From Mariprofundaceae bacterium (lineage in GTDB: Bacteria; Pseudomonadota; Zetaproteobacteria; Mariprofundales; Mariprofundaceae): a stretch of 40,724 nucleotides of DNA. The stretch lies in contig JAUZQQ010000019.1 in assembly GCA_030950905.1 (NCBI GenBank), positions 1 through 40,724 on the forward strand, written 5' to 3'. Below, piece by piece: positions 29,912-39,372 of this stretch. The notes beneath the pieces are model-generated. The model worked only from the letters and a program-made list of their open reading frames with translations. It did no database searches and was not told the origin of the DNA. A program made the translations under genes and the position numbers. Numbering within the stretch: the first letter of the stretch is position 1; every line of letters starts with the position of its first letter.

Positions 29912-30708
29912 CATACGCCCAAACACCACGGTGACAATGCGGCAACCATAGGAATAGCGGGCAACAATGCATCCATGCGGTCAAGAAAACCACCGTGACC
30001 CGGTAAAATTCTGCCGCTATCTTTTACACCAACGGCGCGTTTTAATGCCGATTCATTTAAATCACCAAGGATCGCGCAACAGACCAGCAATACAGCCAAG
30101 GGTAATGCCGTCCACCATGGTGCATTCAAGCCCCACAGCCAAACAGTCATCGCTGCAAGTGTACCGCCAATCAAACCACCAACAATACCTTCGATGGTTT
30201 TACCGGGACTGATGGCAGGACAAAGCTTGTGTTTGCCCCAACGCTTGCCCGTGAAATAAGCTGCAATATCGGCGACCCACACACCTGCGCAAGTGCCAGC
30301 CACCAACCACAAGCCATGGTTGCGTCCATGCATATCAACAAGCGACCAAGCAAACAGGATCAACCAACCCATCATCCATTGCGCCCATGCCAAACGGGTC
30401 ATGGCATCAGGCAACGCTTTCGCCTCCGTGACCAATACAAGCGTCAACAACGACCAAAGAATCATCACCCATAAAAGAGCCACAGCAACAGGAACGGCAA
30501 GAAACAAGCCCAGCCAAGCCATAACAGCAACAGTTAAAAACAACAAACGCCGAGGCATCGACAACATGCGTAACAATTCTTCTGAGGCAAGAAGGCCGAT
30601 CAATGCCAATATACCAACAAAGAACGGCTCTGGCATCCAAAACAACCAAGCAACGGCAAAAACCAAAAGCCCAGTGCCCGTTAATATACGCAGTTGCAAC
30701 TCGGTCAT
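29911..30708 (-). CDS. cdsA: phosphatidate cytidylyltransferase
   Basis: WVADIAAYFTGKRWGKHKLCPAISPGKTIEG...GDLNESALKRAVGVKDSGRILPGHGGFLDRMD. Confidence 0.97.
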   Translation of the reverse strand: MTELQLRILTGTGLLVFAVAWLFWMPEPFFVGILALIGLLASEELLRMLSMPRRLLFLTVAVMAWLGLFLAVPVAVALLWVMILWSLLTLVLVTEAKALPDAMTRLAWAQWMMGWLILFAWSLVDMHGRNHGLWLVAGTCAGVWVADIAAYFTGKRWGKHKLCPAISPGKTIEGIVGGLIGGTLAAMTVWLWGLNAPWWTALPLAVLLVCCAILGDLNESALKRAVGVKDSGRILPGHGGFLDRMDALLPAIPMVAALSPWCLGV

Positions 30709-31484
30709 GGTGATGGTTTACTTTTTATTTGTGCCGAAGTTAAGCCAAAACGCCGTTCACGTTCGGAATAGGCTGCGATCGCCTGATAAAATGCTTCTTT
30801 GTTGTAGTCAGGCCAAAATAAATCACTGAAATATAATTCAGCATAGGCGGCATCCCAAAGATGAAAATTGGAAATGCGGCATTCCCCTCCCGTGCGAATA
30901 AGCAAATCAACGGGCAACAATGTATCACGCCACAGCAAGCGGCGAAAATCTTCAGGGCGAAAGGAATCAAGGGCTTCTTCTGTGATTGAACCTTCATGAA
31001 ATTGCCGTGCAAGGGTACGTGCGGCATCAACGATTTCTTGCTGGCCGCCGTAATTGAGACAAAGAATAAAGTCAATGCGCTCACCCTCTGCCGTTGCTGC
31101 TACCGTGCGTTGAATAACAGTACGGGTGATGGTTGGCAGGGCAGACATATCACCCAGTATGCGCAAGCGAACGCCTTTTTTTCGCATATTACCCAGTTGT
31201 GCGGTAAGTATCGTCGCAAGCAAGGCCATTAATCCATTCACTTCATCTTGTGGTCGTTCCCAATTTTCAGTGGAGAATGCATAAAGCGATATTTGGCGAA
31301 TATGGGCATCAGCAGCCCATTCTACAATATTACGGGCGACATCAGCACCACGACGATGACCTTCTAAGCGTGGCAAGTTGCGGGATCTTGCCCATCGACC
31401 GTTACCATCCATGATCACAGCAACATGTGATGGTACATTGTCCTTTGTAAAAGGCAGTGAAGTACCGTTCCCTAGCAGCATCAA
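30705..31484 (-). CDS. uppS: undecaprenyl diphosphate synthase
   Basis: PSHVAVIMDGNGRWARSRNLPRLEGHRRG; YAFSTENWERP; IRTGGECRISNFHLWDAAYAELYF. Confidence 0.97.
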   Translation of the reverse strand: MMLLGNGTSLPFTKDNVPSHVAVIMDGNGRWARSRNLPRLEGHRRGADVARNIVEWAADAHIRQISLYAFSTENWERPQDEVNGLMALLATILTAQLGNMRKKGVRLRILGDMSALPTITRTVIQRTVAATAEGERIDFILCLNYGGQQEIVDAARTLARQFHEGSITEEALDSFRPEDFRRLLWRDTLLPVDLLIRTGGECRISNFHLWDAAYAELYFSDLFWPDYNKEAFYQAIAAYSERERRFGLTSAQIKSKPSP

Positions 31485-32026
31485 ATGGTTAAAATATCTT
31501 CTTCTTTGCGTTGGACTACTTGATCCACTTCAGCAATAAAACGATCTGTTATTTTTTGAATTGCAGTTTGCCGTTGTTTCAATTCGTCTTCAGAAAGGCC
31601 TTCTTTTTTCATTTCAGCTTTGGCTTTATCATTGGCATCACGGCGAACACTTCTTACAGAAACCCGTGACTTTTCACCCATTTGACGTGCTTGTTTAACC
31701 AAGTCCTTGCGCCGATCTTCGTTTAATTCAGGCATGATGAGGCGAATCACTATGCCATCATTGTTTGGGTTCAAACCCAAGTCAGAGGCGAGAATTGCTT
31801 TTTCCATGACGCTTAACATGGGTTTTTCCCATGGTGTAATCATCAACATGCGAGGTTCAGGAACGCTTACACTGCCCACCTGAGTGAGCGGTACATCAGA
31901 GCCGTAATAAGATACGCGAATATGATCCAACAAGGCTGCATTGGCACGCCCTGTTCGGATGGTCGCCAATTCAGTTTTTAATGCTTGAATGGTTTTACCC
32001 ATCCGTGCTTCAAGTTCTGTACTCAT
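31481..32026 (-). CDS. frr: ribosome recycling factor
   Basis: LATIRTGRANAALLDHIRVSYYGSDVPLTQVGSVSVPEPRMLMITPWE. Confidence 0.97.
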   Translation of the reverse strand: MSTELEARMGKTIQALKTELATIRTGRANAALLDHIRVSYYGSDVPLTQVGSVSVPEPRMLMITPWEKPMLSVMEKAILASDLGLNPNNDGIVIRLIMPELNEDRRKDLVKQARQMGEKSRVSVRSVRRDANDKAKAEMKKEGLSEDELKQRQTAIQKITDRFIAEVDQVVQRKEEDILTI

Positions 32027-32046
32027 GATACATGCTCCCTAAGCAA

Positions 32047-32778
32047 TTATTCTTTCACCAATGTACCAACAGCAGGATCACCGCTGATCACTTTCATCAT
32101 TTCCCCTTCGCGGGTTACATCAAAAACGATAATTGGCATTTCATTATCACGGCATAGCGACAGTGCCGTAGAATCCATCACGCCGAGTTGTTTTTCCAGT
32201 GCTTCACTGAACGTTAATTGCTTGTACCGCACGGCAGCAGGATCAAGGTTTGGGTCAGCGGAATAAACACCATCAACTTTCGTTCCTTTTAGAACCACAT
32301 CAGCGTGGATTTCCATGGCGCGTAAACTGGCAGCAGTATCGGTGGTGAAATAGGGGTTTCCTGTACCAGCAGCAAAAATAACCATACGATCTTTTTCTAA
32401 ATGGCGCACCACACGACGACGAATATAAGGCTCGGCAATCTCCTTAATATGAAGTGCGGACACCATACGCACTGCCACGCCTTGTTGTTCAATGGCATCT
32501 TGCAAGGCGATGGCATTCATAATCGTCGCCAGCATTCCCATGTAATCGGCACTGGTACGTTCCATGCCATCTGCTGCACCACTCATGCCACGAAAGATAT
32601 TTCCACCACCAATTACAATCGCCAATTGCACACCCAAACGGTGCAATGCAATCAATTCTGTCGAAAGGCGCACCATGGTTTTTTGATTGATACCATAAGC
32701 ACTATCACCCATCAACACTTCGCCAGAAAGCTTTAATAATACACGGGAATAAGCAGGAACTGTAGGGTGGGCGGTCAT
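32047..32778 (-). CDS. pyrH: UMP kinase
   Basis: [42 protein letters not shown]. Confidence 0.97.
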   Translation of the reverse strand: MTAHPTVPAYSRVLLKLSGEVLMGDSAYGINQKTMVRLSTELIALHRLGVQLAIVIGGGNIFRGMSGAADGMERTSADYMGMLATIMNAIALQDAIEQQGVAVRMVSALHIKEIAEPYIRRRVVRHLEKDRMVIFAAGTGNPYFTTDTAASLRAMEIHADVVLKGTKVDGVYSADPNLDPAAVRYKQLTFSEALEKQLGVMDSTALSLCRDNEMPIIVFDVTREGEMMKVISGDPAVGTLVKE

Positions 32779-32786
32779 GGTTATAC

Positions 32787-33680
32787 TTAAGCGTTCTGAA
32801 TTTGGGCGGCAACTTCCGCAGCAAAATCAGACACTTCTTTTTCAATACCTTCGCCAAGCTCGTAACGTATAACATCAACAATTTGTCCATCGTCCGCTGC
32901 CTGTTTTAAGGCTTCTTTCACGGTAAGGTCAGTATTGATCACAAAAGCTTGCTCCAGCAAACAACTTTCAGCATAGAATTTATTCAATTGACCCTGCACA
33001 ATTTTATCAATAATTTTTGCAGGTTTGCCTGTTGCCAATGCGCGTTCACTCAATACAGCACGTTCGCGTTCAATCGCATCAGCAGGCATCGCGTCACGGG
33101 AAATACATAAAGGGTTTATCGCGGCAACATGCATGGCAATGCCGCGCGCTACTTCACGCAGCGCATCACAAGCTTGCCCTTTGATGTTCACCAATACACC
33201 AATACGCCCACCACCATGAATATAAGTACCAAGAACATCGCCTTTCAGAAAAGAGAAACGTCGAATATTCATGTTCTCACCGATGGTGGCAATGCGTTGC
33301 GACAAGGCTTCACCAACGGTATTTTCAGCATCAAAAGGCAATGCCTTTAAGGCTGAAACATCTACAGGGTTTTGGGTTAAAATAATAGTCCCAATGCGCG
33401 CAACAAAATCATTAAACTGATCGTTCTTGCTAACAAAATCAGTTTCAGCATTGACTTCCAATAAGACACCAGCACAATCATTGATCCATGCAGTAACACT
33501 ACCCTCAGCTGCAACACGACCTGCTTTTTTTGAGGCTGCGCCCAGACCTTTTTTGCGTAAAAAATCAACAGCAGCCTCAGCATCACCGTCACAGGCAGTT
33601 AAAGCTTTTTTGCAATCCATCATGCCCGCGCCACTTAGTTCGCGCAGTTTTTTTACATCAGCAGCCGTAATTTTGGCCAT
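32787..33680 (-). CDS. tsf: elongation factor Ts
   Basis: [42 protein letters not shown]. Start refined to 33680. Confidence 0.97.
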   Translation of the reverse strand: MAKITAADVKKLRELSGAGMMDCKKALTACDGDAEAAVDFLRKKGLGAASKKAGRVAAEGSVTAWINDCAGVLLEVNAETDFVSKNDQFNDFVARIGTIILTQNPVDVSALKALPFDAENTVGEALSQRIATIGENMNIRRFSFLKGDVLGTYIHGGGRIGVLVNIKGQACDALREVARGIAMHVAAINPLCISRDAMPADAIERERAVLSERALATGKPAKIIDKIVQGQLNKFYAESCLLEQAFVINTDLTVKEALKQAADDGQIVDVIRYELGEGIEKEVSDFAAEVAAQIQNA

Positions 33681-33720
33681 GGTTCCTCCACACCCCCAAT
33701 CGGGTAGAAAAAAATAATTT

Positions 33721-33743
33721 GATGGGGTAATAACCCAGCCATC
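33721..33743 (-). terminator. candidate attenuator between rpsB and tsf
   Basis: On the minus strand: GATG-gct-GGGT-tatt-ACCC-CATC followed by an A/T-rich stretch ending in a T-run. Confidence 0.35.
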
Positions 33744-33777
33744 ATCTAAAACATTCAACCGCTATGCGAGCGAGCCG

Positions 33778-34584
33778 TTACTTGCTTTCTTTGTCCGCAG
33801 GTTCAGCTATAGGTTCAGCCGCATCACTTTCTTTGCTGCCTTCAACCACTTCACCCATTGCTTCGACAAAGTCTTCGCCGTCTTCAGCATTTTCAAGGTT
33901 CCAGCTTTCAACGCCTTCCATTACAGCGGTCGCAGTTTTGTTGCAAAACAAACGAACGGCACGAATAGCATCGTCATTGCCTGGAATAATATAATCAACA
34001 TCGCTGGGGTCACAGTTACTATCAACGACAGCGACAACGGGAATACCCAGCTTCTTGGCTTCGGTAATTGCCAGCTCTTCTTTTTTAACATCAATAACCA
34101 ACAAGCAATCAGGCAAGTGCAGCATGTCTTTAATGCCGCCCAATGAACGCTCTAATTTGTCCAAATCACGTTGCATTACGAGGGCTTCTTTTTTGGTCAT
34201 CAAATCAAATACGCCTTCTTCTTTCTGGCGTTGTAGGTCTTTCATTTTTCGTACAGACTTTTGCACGGTTGAAAAATTGGTAAGCATGCCACCCAACCAA
34301 CGGTGATTAACATAAAATTGCCCCGAACGAGAAGCCTCTTCACGAATGGCTTCTGCCGCTTGGCGTTTGGTACCAACAAATAAAATGCGACCGCCAGCAG
34401 CAGCCAGTTCACGGGTGAACGAATAAGCTTCATTGGCCATACGCAGCGTTTTTTGCAAATCAATAATATGAATGCCATTGCGCTGACCAAAAATATAGGG
34501 TTTCATCTTAGGGTTCCAGCGGCGCGTTTGATGACCGAAATGAACGCCTGCCTCAAGCAGTTGTTTCATGGTATAATTGGACAT
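33778..34584 (-). CDS. rpsB: 30S ribosomal protein S2
   Basis: [47 protein letters not shown]. Start refined to 34584. Confidence 0.97.
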   Translation of the reverse strand: MSNYTMKQLLEAGVHFGHQTRRWNPKMKPYIFGQRNGIHIIDLQKTLRMANEAYSFTRELAAAGGRILFVGTKRQAAEAIREEASRSGQFYVNHRWLGGMLTNFSTVQKSVRKMKDLQRQKEEGVFDLMTKKEALVMQRDLDKLERSLGGIKDMLHLPDCLLVIDVKKEELAITEAKKLGIPVVAVVDSNCDPSDVDYIIPGNDDAIRAVRLFCNKTATAVMEGVESWNLENAEDGEDFVEAMGEVVEGSKESDAAEPIAEPADKESK

Positions 34585-34611
34585 GAATTCTCCAGTTTTG
34601 TTAAATAAGGC

Positions 34612-34636
34612 AACAGTGCCTACCTCCGCCACTGTT
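34612..34636 (-). promoter_or_regulatory. hairpin in rpsB 5' leader, possible S2 autoregulatory element
   Basis: AACAGTG / CACTGTT perfect 7-bp inverted repeat with 11-nt loop GCGGAGGTAGG, upstream of the rpsB start. Confidence 0.4.
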
Positions 34637-34762
34637 AATCCCAAAAAAGGATACAATATACTGAACCAGTGGCGTGCGAAGTGGCGCGCTTTCTAGCAAC
34701 ATTATGATTTTTTGCAAGGCAATATTTTTTTAACGTGAATTATTCGGGCGATAAAAAAATTT

Positions 34763-35689
34763 TTAAGACTGCTTGGTGCGTGCATGTTCGGGCAATGGCT
34801 CGATTAAACCTGACGGGTCTTGATGAATCAAAATATCAGCCGAAGGGTATGCTTGCTGAATCTGTGCTTCTACTTCATCGGCAACCCGATGTGCATCACG
34901 CAGTGCCATATTGGCATCAAGCACCAAATGCAATTGAATATAATAGCGCAGCCCTGCTTTTCGGGTGCGCAGATCGTGCACGCTTTCAGCCTTAGGGTGC
35001 AACAAGGCCAAACCTTCAATTTTTTCGCGATCTTCATCTGGCAACTCGCGATCCATCAATTCATCCCATGCTTGATGAATAATTCCCCATGCACCATACA
35101 AAATAAAACAGGCAATAGCCAAACCAAATAGCGCATCAAAACCGATCCATCCCCATGCTGCCAAAACAAGGGCTAAGATAACAGCCGCATTGGCATACAA
35201 ATCACTTTGATAATGCAGCGCATCAGCGCGAATGGCGGTGGAGTTGGTTTGCTTGATGACATAGCGTTGAAAAGTGAGCAACGCTATGGTTAAAACAATG
35301 GATAAAATCATAACCATGATACCAATATCCACTTGTTGAATGGCTTGAGGATGCCATAATCGACGCAGACTTTCTAAAATAAGAAAAAGTGCCGAACCCG
35401 TAATAAACATAGATTGTGCCAGCCCTGATAAGGCCTCAGCTTTACCATGTCCAAAACGGTGTTCTTCATCGGGTGGCATCAAAGCATGGCGTACGGCAAG
35501 CATATTCAGCAGTGAGGCAAACACATCCAAACACGAATCCAACAATGTTGCCAAGACACTCACCGCATCGGTGATGAACCATGCCAACAATTTAGCCAAA
35601 ATCAAAAGGCTGGCCACGGATACCGATGCCCACGTCGCCCAGCGCATCAAACGCTTGGTTTCATCCGAGACACGAATGACATCATTCAT
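34763..35689 (-). CDS. cation diffusion facilitator family transporter (FieF-like)
   Basis: LLDSCLDVFASLLNMLAVRHALMPPDEEHRFGHGKAEALSGLAQ; HYQSDLYANAAV. Confidence 0.93.
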   Translation of the reverse strand: MNDVIRVSDETKRLMRWATWASVSVASLLILAKLLAWFITDAVSVLATLLDSCLDVFASLLNMLAVRHALMPPDEEHRFGHGKAEALSGLAQSMFITGSALFLILESLRRLWHPQAIQQVDIGIMVMILSIVLTIALLTFQRYVIKQTNSTAIRADALHYQSDLYANAAVILALVLAAWGWIGFDALFGLAIACFILYGAWGIIHQAWDELMDRELPDEDREKIEGLALLHPKAESVHDLRTRKAGLRYYIQLHLVLDANMALRDAHRVADEVEAQIQQAYPSADILIHQDPSGLIEPLPEHARTKQS

Positions 35690-35694
35690 GCTTG

Positions 35695-36216
35695 TTAGAG
35701 GGGTGCTTTATTGTGCTGTCTTGGCTGCTCGAAAGGTTCGTGATCCAACAATGACTGCCAAAGAACAAGCGAAGCACATACGGCAAGTGTCACCCCTATA
35801 CTTAAGAGTAAATAATCATTGTTAGGGTTGGCTAACTGCTGACCCATGGGTAAAAAAATAAGCATCGCAGGCAACAACAAAGCCAAACGAGTCCAGCGAA
35901 CCGATTGTTTTAACAAAACACAGGCAGCACCGGGAACAGAAAGCAAGGCAAACAGGGTTAATGCAATCCAATGGTTCTCTGGGTCAACCATGGTTAAACG
36001 ATCCATGATAGAGGCATTACTGCCGCCCATTCGCACATCAAATGCCGCAGCCAAGATTAGCAACAAGCAGCCAAGCAAAGACCATAAAACCCAGCCAAGC
36101 CAACGCTTGCGACGCACGACGTGATTAACCCATACGCCATTGCCTATCACATACATCAACCCCGCAAAAAAAATTCCCCATGGGGCAAATTCAAAATTAA
36201 TCACTGGCAACTCCAA
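35695..36216 (-). CDS. hypothetical membrane protein
   Basis: Several TM-like segments; no family recognised; 5 bp from the CDF gene. Confidence 0.6.
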   Translation of the reverse strand: MELPVINFEFAPWGIFFAGLMYVIGNGVWVNHVVRRKRWLGWVLWSLLGCLLLILAAAFDVRMGGSNASIMDRLTMVDPENHWIALTLFALLSVPGAACVLLKQSVRWTRLALLLPAMLIFLPMGQQLANPNNDYLLLSIGVTLAVCASLVLWQSLLDHEPFEQPRQHNKAPL

Positions 36217-36302
36217 GAATACAATAAATTGTAATTATTTGTTTCATAACTGGTTTGTTTCATCATGGGGCTTTTGTTTTATATGCTTGAGAGAAAAAGC
36301 CA

Positions 36303-36779
36303 TTAGGGGCTTACATGCTTGAGCCATACTTGCCACTCGGGGTCTTCTAAGCCAAAAAGCTCGGGGAATTCTTGATACAGCCAACCTTCATAAACAATAT
36401 GTTCGTGTTTGAATATGCGCACAAAAGCTGCAGGGTTATTGACGCTTTGGTCTTCAATATAACCTGCTGCACCAACACGCAAATATTGCGACACACCCAA
36501 CAGTTCAATCGTTAAATTGCGATGCTTAACAGAAACATCCTTTGTTAGGTGGTATGACCATGTTTGCGCACGGCTTTTACTCAAAAGCATGATGTCTATG
36601 GCCATGCCCTCTTTTTCAGCCCAGTCAGGCATGGTTTTATCCAGTGCTGATGTTGTATGCTGGTCATTGCTCGGCTGCATAGGGATCATCCACTCAATTT
36701 GGGTGACATTATCATTTTCGCAGGAAGACAATAAAAACAATGCGAAAAAAAGAAAGATAGTACGACCCAAAAAACTCAA
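36303..36779 (-). CDS. DUF2155-like lipoprotein
   Basis: Lipobox LLSSC; ARTWSYHL-type region and IVYEGWLYQEFPELFGLEDPEWQVWLKHV, reminiscent of DUF2155. Confidence 0.6.
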   Translation of the reverse strand: MSFLGRTIFLFFALFLLSSCENDNVTQIEWMIPMQPSNDQHTTSALDKTMPDWAEKEGMAIDIMLLSKSRAQTWSYHLTKDVSVKHRNLTIELLGVSQYLRVGAAGYIEDQSVNNPAAFVRIFKHEHIVYEGWLYQEFPELFGLEDPEWQVWLKHVSP

Positions 36780-36974
36780 AGAAGCACCCCTTTATTTTAT
36801 TCTCAAGATTGTAAATTCAAGATGTAAATTTAATAAGACGCAGAACCTTAGCCAATTAAATTGAAAATACTATAAGTGTTGCGATCGCCTCCGTTGTGCA
36901 GCAATAGAAGCAAAAAAACTAGGGGATGGTAGCGTCGCTTTATAGTGGATCTCAATTCAAGGACAGTACAAACG

Positions 36975-37994
36975 ATGAATATAGGTGGAAAACACTGCCG
37001 CGCAGTGGCGTGGAATGCTGCATCAAAATGCCCCCGATGGTTAAATCAATGCGCGCTTCCTTTTGCTGTAATATGGCGAGAGTCATGCAAGCCAGAAGTC
37101 ATTGCACAGGCCATTGAAACTATGGAGGTGCGCGGTGCGCCTTGTATTGGGGCTTTTGCGGCATTTGGGCTGGCACTGGCTTATGCAAAACACCCCAACG
37201 ATTTTATAAATCACTGGCTTCCCCGCTTTCGGGCAACGCGTCCTACGGCGGTTAATTTATTTCATGCCTGTGATTACATGGAAGCATTTGCCCGTAGCCA
37301 TACAGCAACACCCCAGACCATGGTGGAAGCAGCATGTCATTATGCGGATCAAGAAGTAGCATCCAACCGTGCCATAGGCACGCATCTGGCTGAAAAATTA
37401 GCTGTCGGTGAACGGCGTATTTTAACCCATTGTAATGCTGGATGGTTGGCTGCTGTTGACTGGGGAACGGCATTGTCAGGTATTTACCAATTGCATCGCC
37501 AAGGTGAAAAACCTTTTGTCTGGGTTGATGAAACCCGCCCTAGGTTGCAAGGCGCACGTTTAACCGCATGGGAGTTGATGCAAGAAGGTGTGGATTGCTG
37601 CCTACAAGCCGATGTCGCTGCGGCATGGATGATGGCACAGGGCAAGGTTGATGCCATTGTAACAGGGGCAGATCGTATTGCTGCCAATGGTGATGTGGCG
37701 AATAAAATCGGTACCTATGCGTTGGCATTGGCAGCCAAAGCACATGGTATTCCTTTTTATATTGCCGCTCCGCGTAGTACCATGGATGCTGATTGTGCCC
37801 ATGGGCAAGCTATTCCTATAGAACAACGCAGTGATTACGAAGTGACCCACGCACAGGTTTTAAACAGCGAAGGGAATATTGAAGAGGCGATGATTGCCGC
37901 CCCAGGTATTTGTGCCAACAACCCCGCTTTTGATGTTACCCCCTACGATTATATTACGGCTATTGTTTGTGAAGATGGAATCTGGGAGCCTTGA
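36975..37994 (+). CDS. mtnA: S-methyl-5-thioribose-1-phosphate isomerase
   Basis: METMEVRGAPCIGA-like motif; ILTHCNAGWLAAVDWGTALSGI (catalytic Cys); VTGADRIAANGDVANKIGTY (catalytic Asp). Confidence 0.94.
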   Translation: MNIGGKHCRAVAWNAASKCPRWLNQCALPFAVIWRESCKPEVIAQAIETMEVRGAPCIGAFAAFGLALAYAKHPNDFINHWLPRFRATRPTAVNLFHACDYMEAFARSHTATPQTMVEAACHYADQEVASNRAIGTHLAEKLAVGERRILTHCNAGWLAAVDWGTALSGIYQLHRQGEKPFVWVDETRPRLQGARLTAWELMQEGVDCCLQADVAAAWMMAQGKVDAIVTGADRIAANGDVANKIGTYALALAAKAHGIPFYIAAPRSTMDADCAHGQAIPIEQRSDYEVTHAQVLNSEGNIEEAMIAAPGICANNPAFDVTPYDYITAIVCEDGIWEP

Positions 37995-37999
37995 TTTAA

Positions 38000-38881
38000 G
38001 TGCCGTCATCAACCATAAAAGAAACATTACAAGAAGCAGTCACGTTGCTGCGAAAGGCGGGCTGTGAGTCACCACGCTTGGATGCAGAAGTATTATGGAT
38101 GCATGTTAGTGGACAATCCAAAACCGAAACAATCATGGCGGCCTATGAAGCAGTGCCATTAAAAAACAAACAGCTATACATGGCTTCTATAAAACGCCGC
38201 TGCTTGCGCGAGCCTGTGGCCTATATTACCGGCAAAAAAGAATTTTGGAGCCGTTCTTTTATGGTTAATGCTGATGTGTTGATCCCTAGGCCTGAAACAG
38301 AACATATGATTGAATGGGTGCTTGGGCATTACCCACAACAAGATCATGCTTGGTATTTTGCCGATGTCGGAACAGGGTCAGGCTGTATCGCTGTGACGTT
38401 GGCATGTGAATACCCGAAATCACGCATCCTTGCCTGTGATATATCCCTTGCTGCGATTGAGACTGCGAGGTCAAACGCGATTTATCATGGTGTCGAAGAC
38501 CGTATAGATTTTGTTGTGTCTGATTTGTTGTTGGGCTATGCAGAACCCGCCTTGTTTGATGCCATTATCTCTAACCCGCCTTATGTTAGTGCAGAAGAAA
38601 TGCATCAATTGCCACCTGATCTGGCATACGAGCCTAAAGCTGCATTAACCGATCATGGGGATGGTCTTCAATGTATGCGCAAGCTATTAAATCAATCTAT
38701 TTTGTTGCTGAAAAACAAGGGTCATTTATGTGTTGAAACAGGGCCTTGTGGTTATATAAAAACACCCCCCCCTCCCATAACATTGCAATCAACATACCGT
38801 GATTTAGCGGGGCATCTTCGGGGTGCAGTGTATTGTTGTAGGAGAGTAGATCAGACTGGACAAATGGACATTTTGAAATGA
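38000..38881 (+). CDS. prmC: peptide chain release factor N5-glutamine methyltransferase
   Basis: FWSRSFMVNADVLIPRPETEHMIEWVL; DVGTGSGCIAVTLA; ISNPPYV. Confidence 0.93.
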   Translation: MPSSTIKETLQEAVTLLRKAGCESPRLDAEVLWMHVSGQSKTETIMAAYEAVPLKNKQLYMASIKRRCLREPVAYITGKKEFWSRSFMVNADVLIPRPETEHMIEWVLGHYPQQDHAWYFADVGTGSGCIAVTLACEYPKSRILACDISLAAIETARSNAIYHGVEDRIDFVVSDLLLGYAEPALFDAIISNPPYVSAEEMHQLPPDLAYEPKAALTDHGDGLQCMRKLLNQSILLLKNKGHLCVETGPCGYIKTPPPPITLQSTYRDLAGHLRGAVYCCRRVDQTGQMDILK

Positions 38882-38893
38882 CTTGTTCGGTTG

Positions 38894-39010
38894 GGCTCCC
38901 TTTTAAGACGGGACAAGCCCATGTGTGAAATTACAGAAAACAAATTCCGTCATTCTCGCGAAGGCGGGAATGACGCGTGTTTTGCTTTGTCCCGCCTTAA
39001 AAGGGAAGCC
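38894..39010. repeat. nested-palindrome MITE-like element after prmC
   Basis: Outer near-perfect IR GGCTCCCTTTTAAGACGGGACAA / TTGTCCCGCCTTAAAAGGGAAGCC, enclosing CGTCATTCTCGC-GAAG-GCGGGAATGACG (12-bp stem, one mismatch/wobble). Confidence 0.8.
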
Positions 39011-39037
39011 AAACATATTTCAGAATCATTGCACCAC

Positions 39038-39060
39038 TATCGCAAATATGCTTTGCGATA
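39038..39060. repeat. 9-bp perfect hairpin
   Basis: TATCGCAAA-TATGC-TTTGCGATA. Confidence 0.7.
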
Positions 39061-39086
39061 TAGGCTGAACATTTGAGGGAATTACT

Positions 39087-39245
39087 TTGACAGAGTTGAG
39101 TATTGGCAAACAAAAGCACCTGGTTTTGTCGCCATTAACAGATGTTCAGCAGAAAATTTTAAGCCTTGCAGGCATGCCTTTTGAGATATATGCCATGCTG
39201 ACAGGGTCTTTCTCTGAACTCCTTCCAAAAATGCGCGAACGGTGA
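39087..39245 (+). CDS. possible 52-aa small ORF, TTG start
   Basis: GAGGGA 6 nt upstream of TTG: (M)TELSIGKQKHLVLSPLTDVQQKILSLAGMPFEIYAMLTGSFSELLPKMRER. No family recognised; may be a relic. Confidence 0.25.
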   Translation: MTELSIGKQKHLVLSPLTDVQQKILSLAGMPFEIYAMLTGSFSELLPKMRER

Positions 39246-39339
39246 ATTCAAAAACTAGAGATACGCTTTTACCAAAGTTAATCAGCGGGCAAGTGAGAGT
39301 AGAAGGGAAAGCATCATGCCCCAACACCATACGCCCCAT

Positions 39340-39364
39340 GTAGGGGCATCCCTTGTGGATGCCC
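39340..39364 (+). repeat. REP copy a (GTAG-headed)
   Basis: GTAGGGGCATCCCTTGTGGATGCCC. Confidence 0.85.
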
Positions 39365-39372
39365 ATTTCACA

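Noticed and set aside
30293-30829. 178-aa + strand ORF antisense to cdsA/uppS
   Set aside because: cdsA and uppS motifs are unambiguous on the other strand; N/K/T-rich composition is typical of an antisense shadow.
32756-32780. GTAGGGTGGGCGGTCATGG near the pyrH start as another GTAG REP
   Set aside because: Shares GTAG but has no downstream hairpin and overlaps the pyrH start region.
36883-36891. GCGATCGC octamers (near 36884 and 30774) as HIP1-like repeats
   Set aside because: Only two occurrences noticed in 40 kb and the gene content is not cyanobacterial; consistent with chance.
38765-38881. prmC C-terminus as a frameshifted pseudogene
   Set aside because: The frame after the C8 tract still encodes a DLAGHLRG motif like the usual PrmC end, so no frameshift is needed.
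38891-39076. 61-aa + strand ORF after prmC
   Set aside because: Consists almost entirely of translated palindromic repeat sequence.
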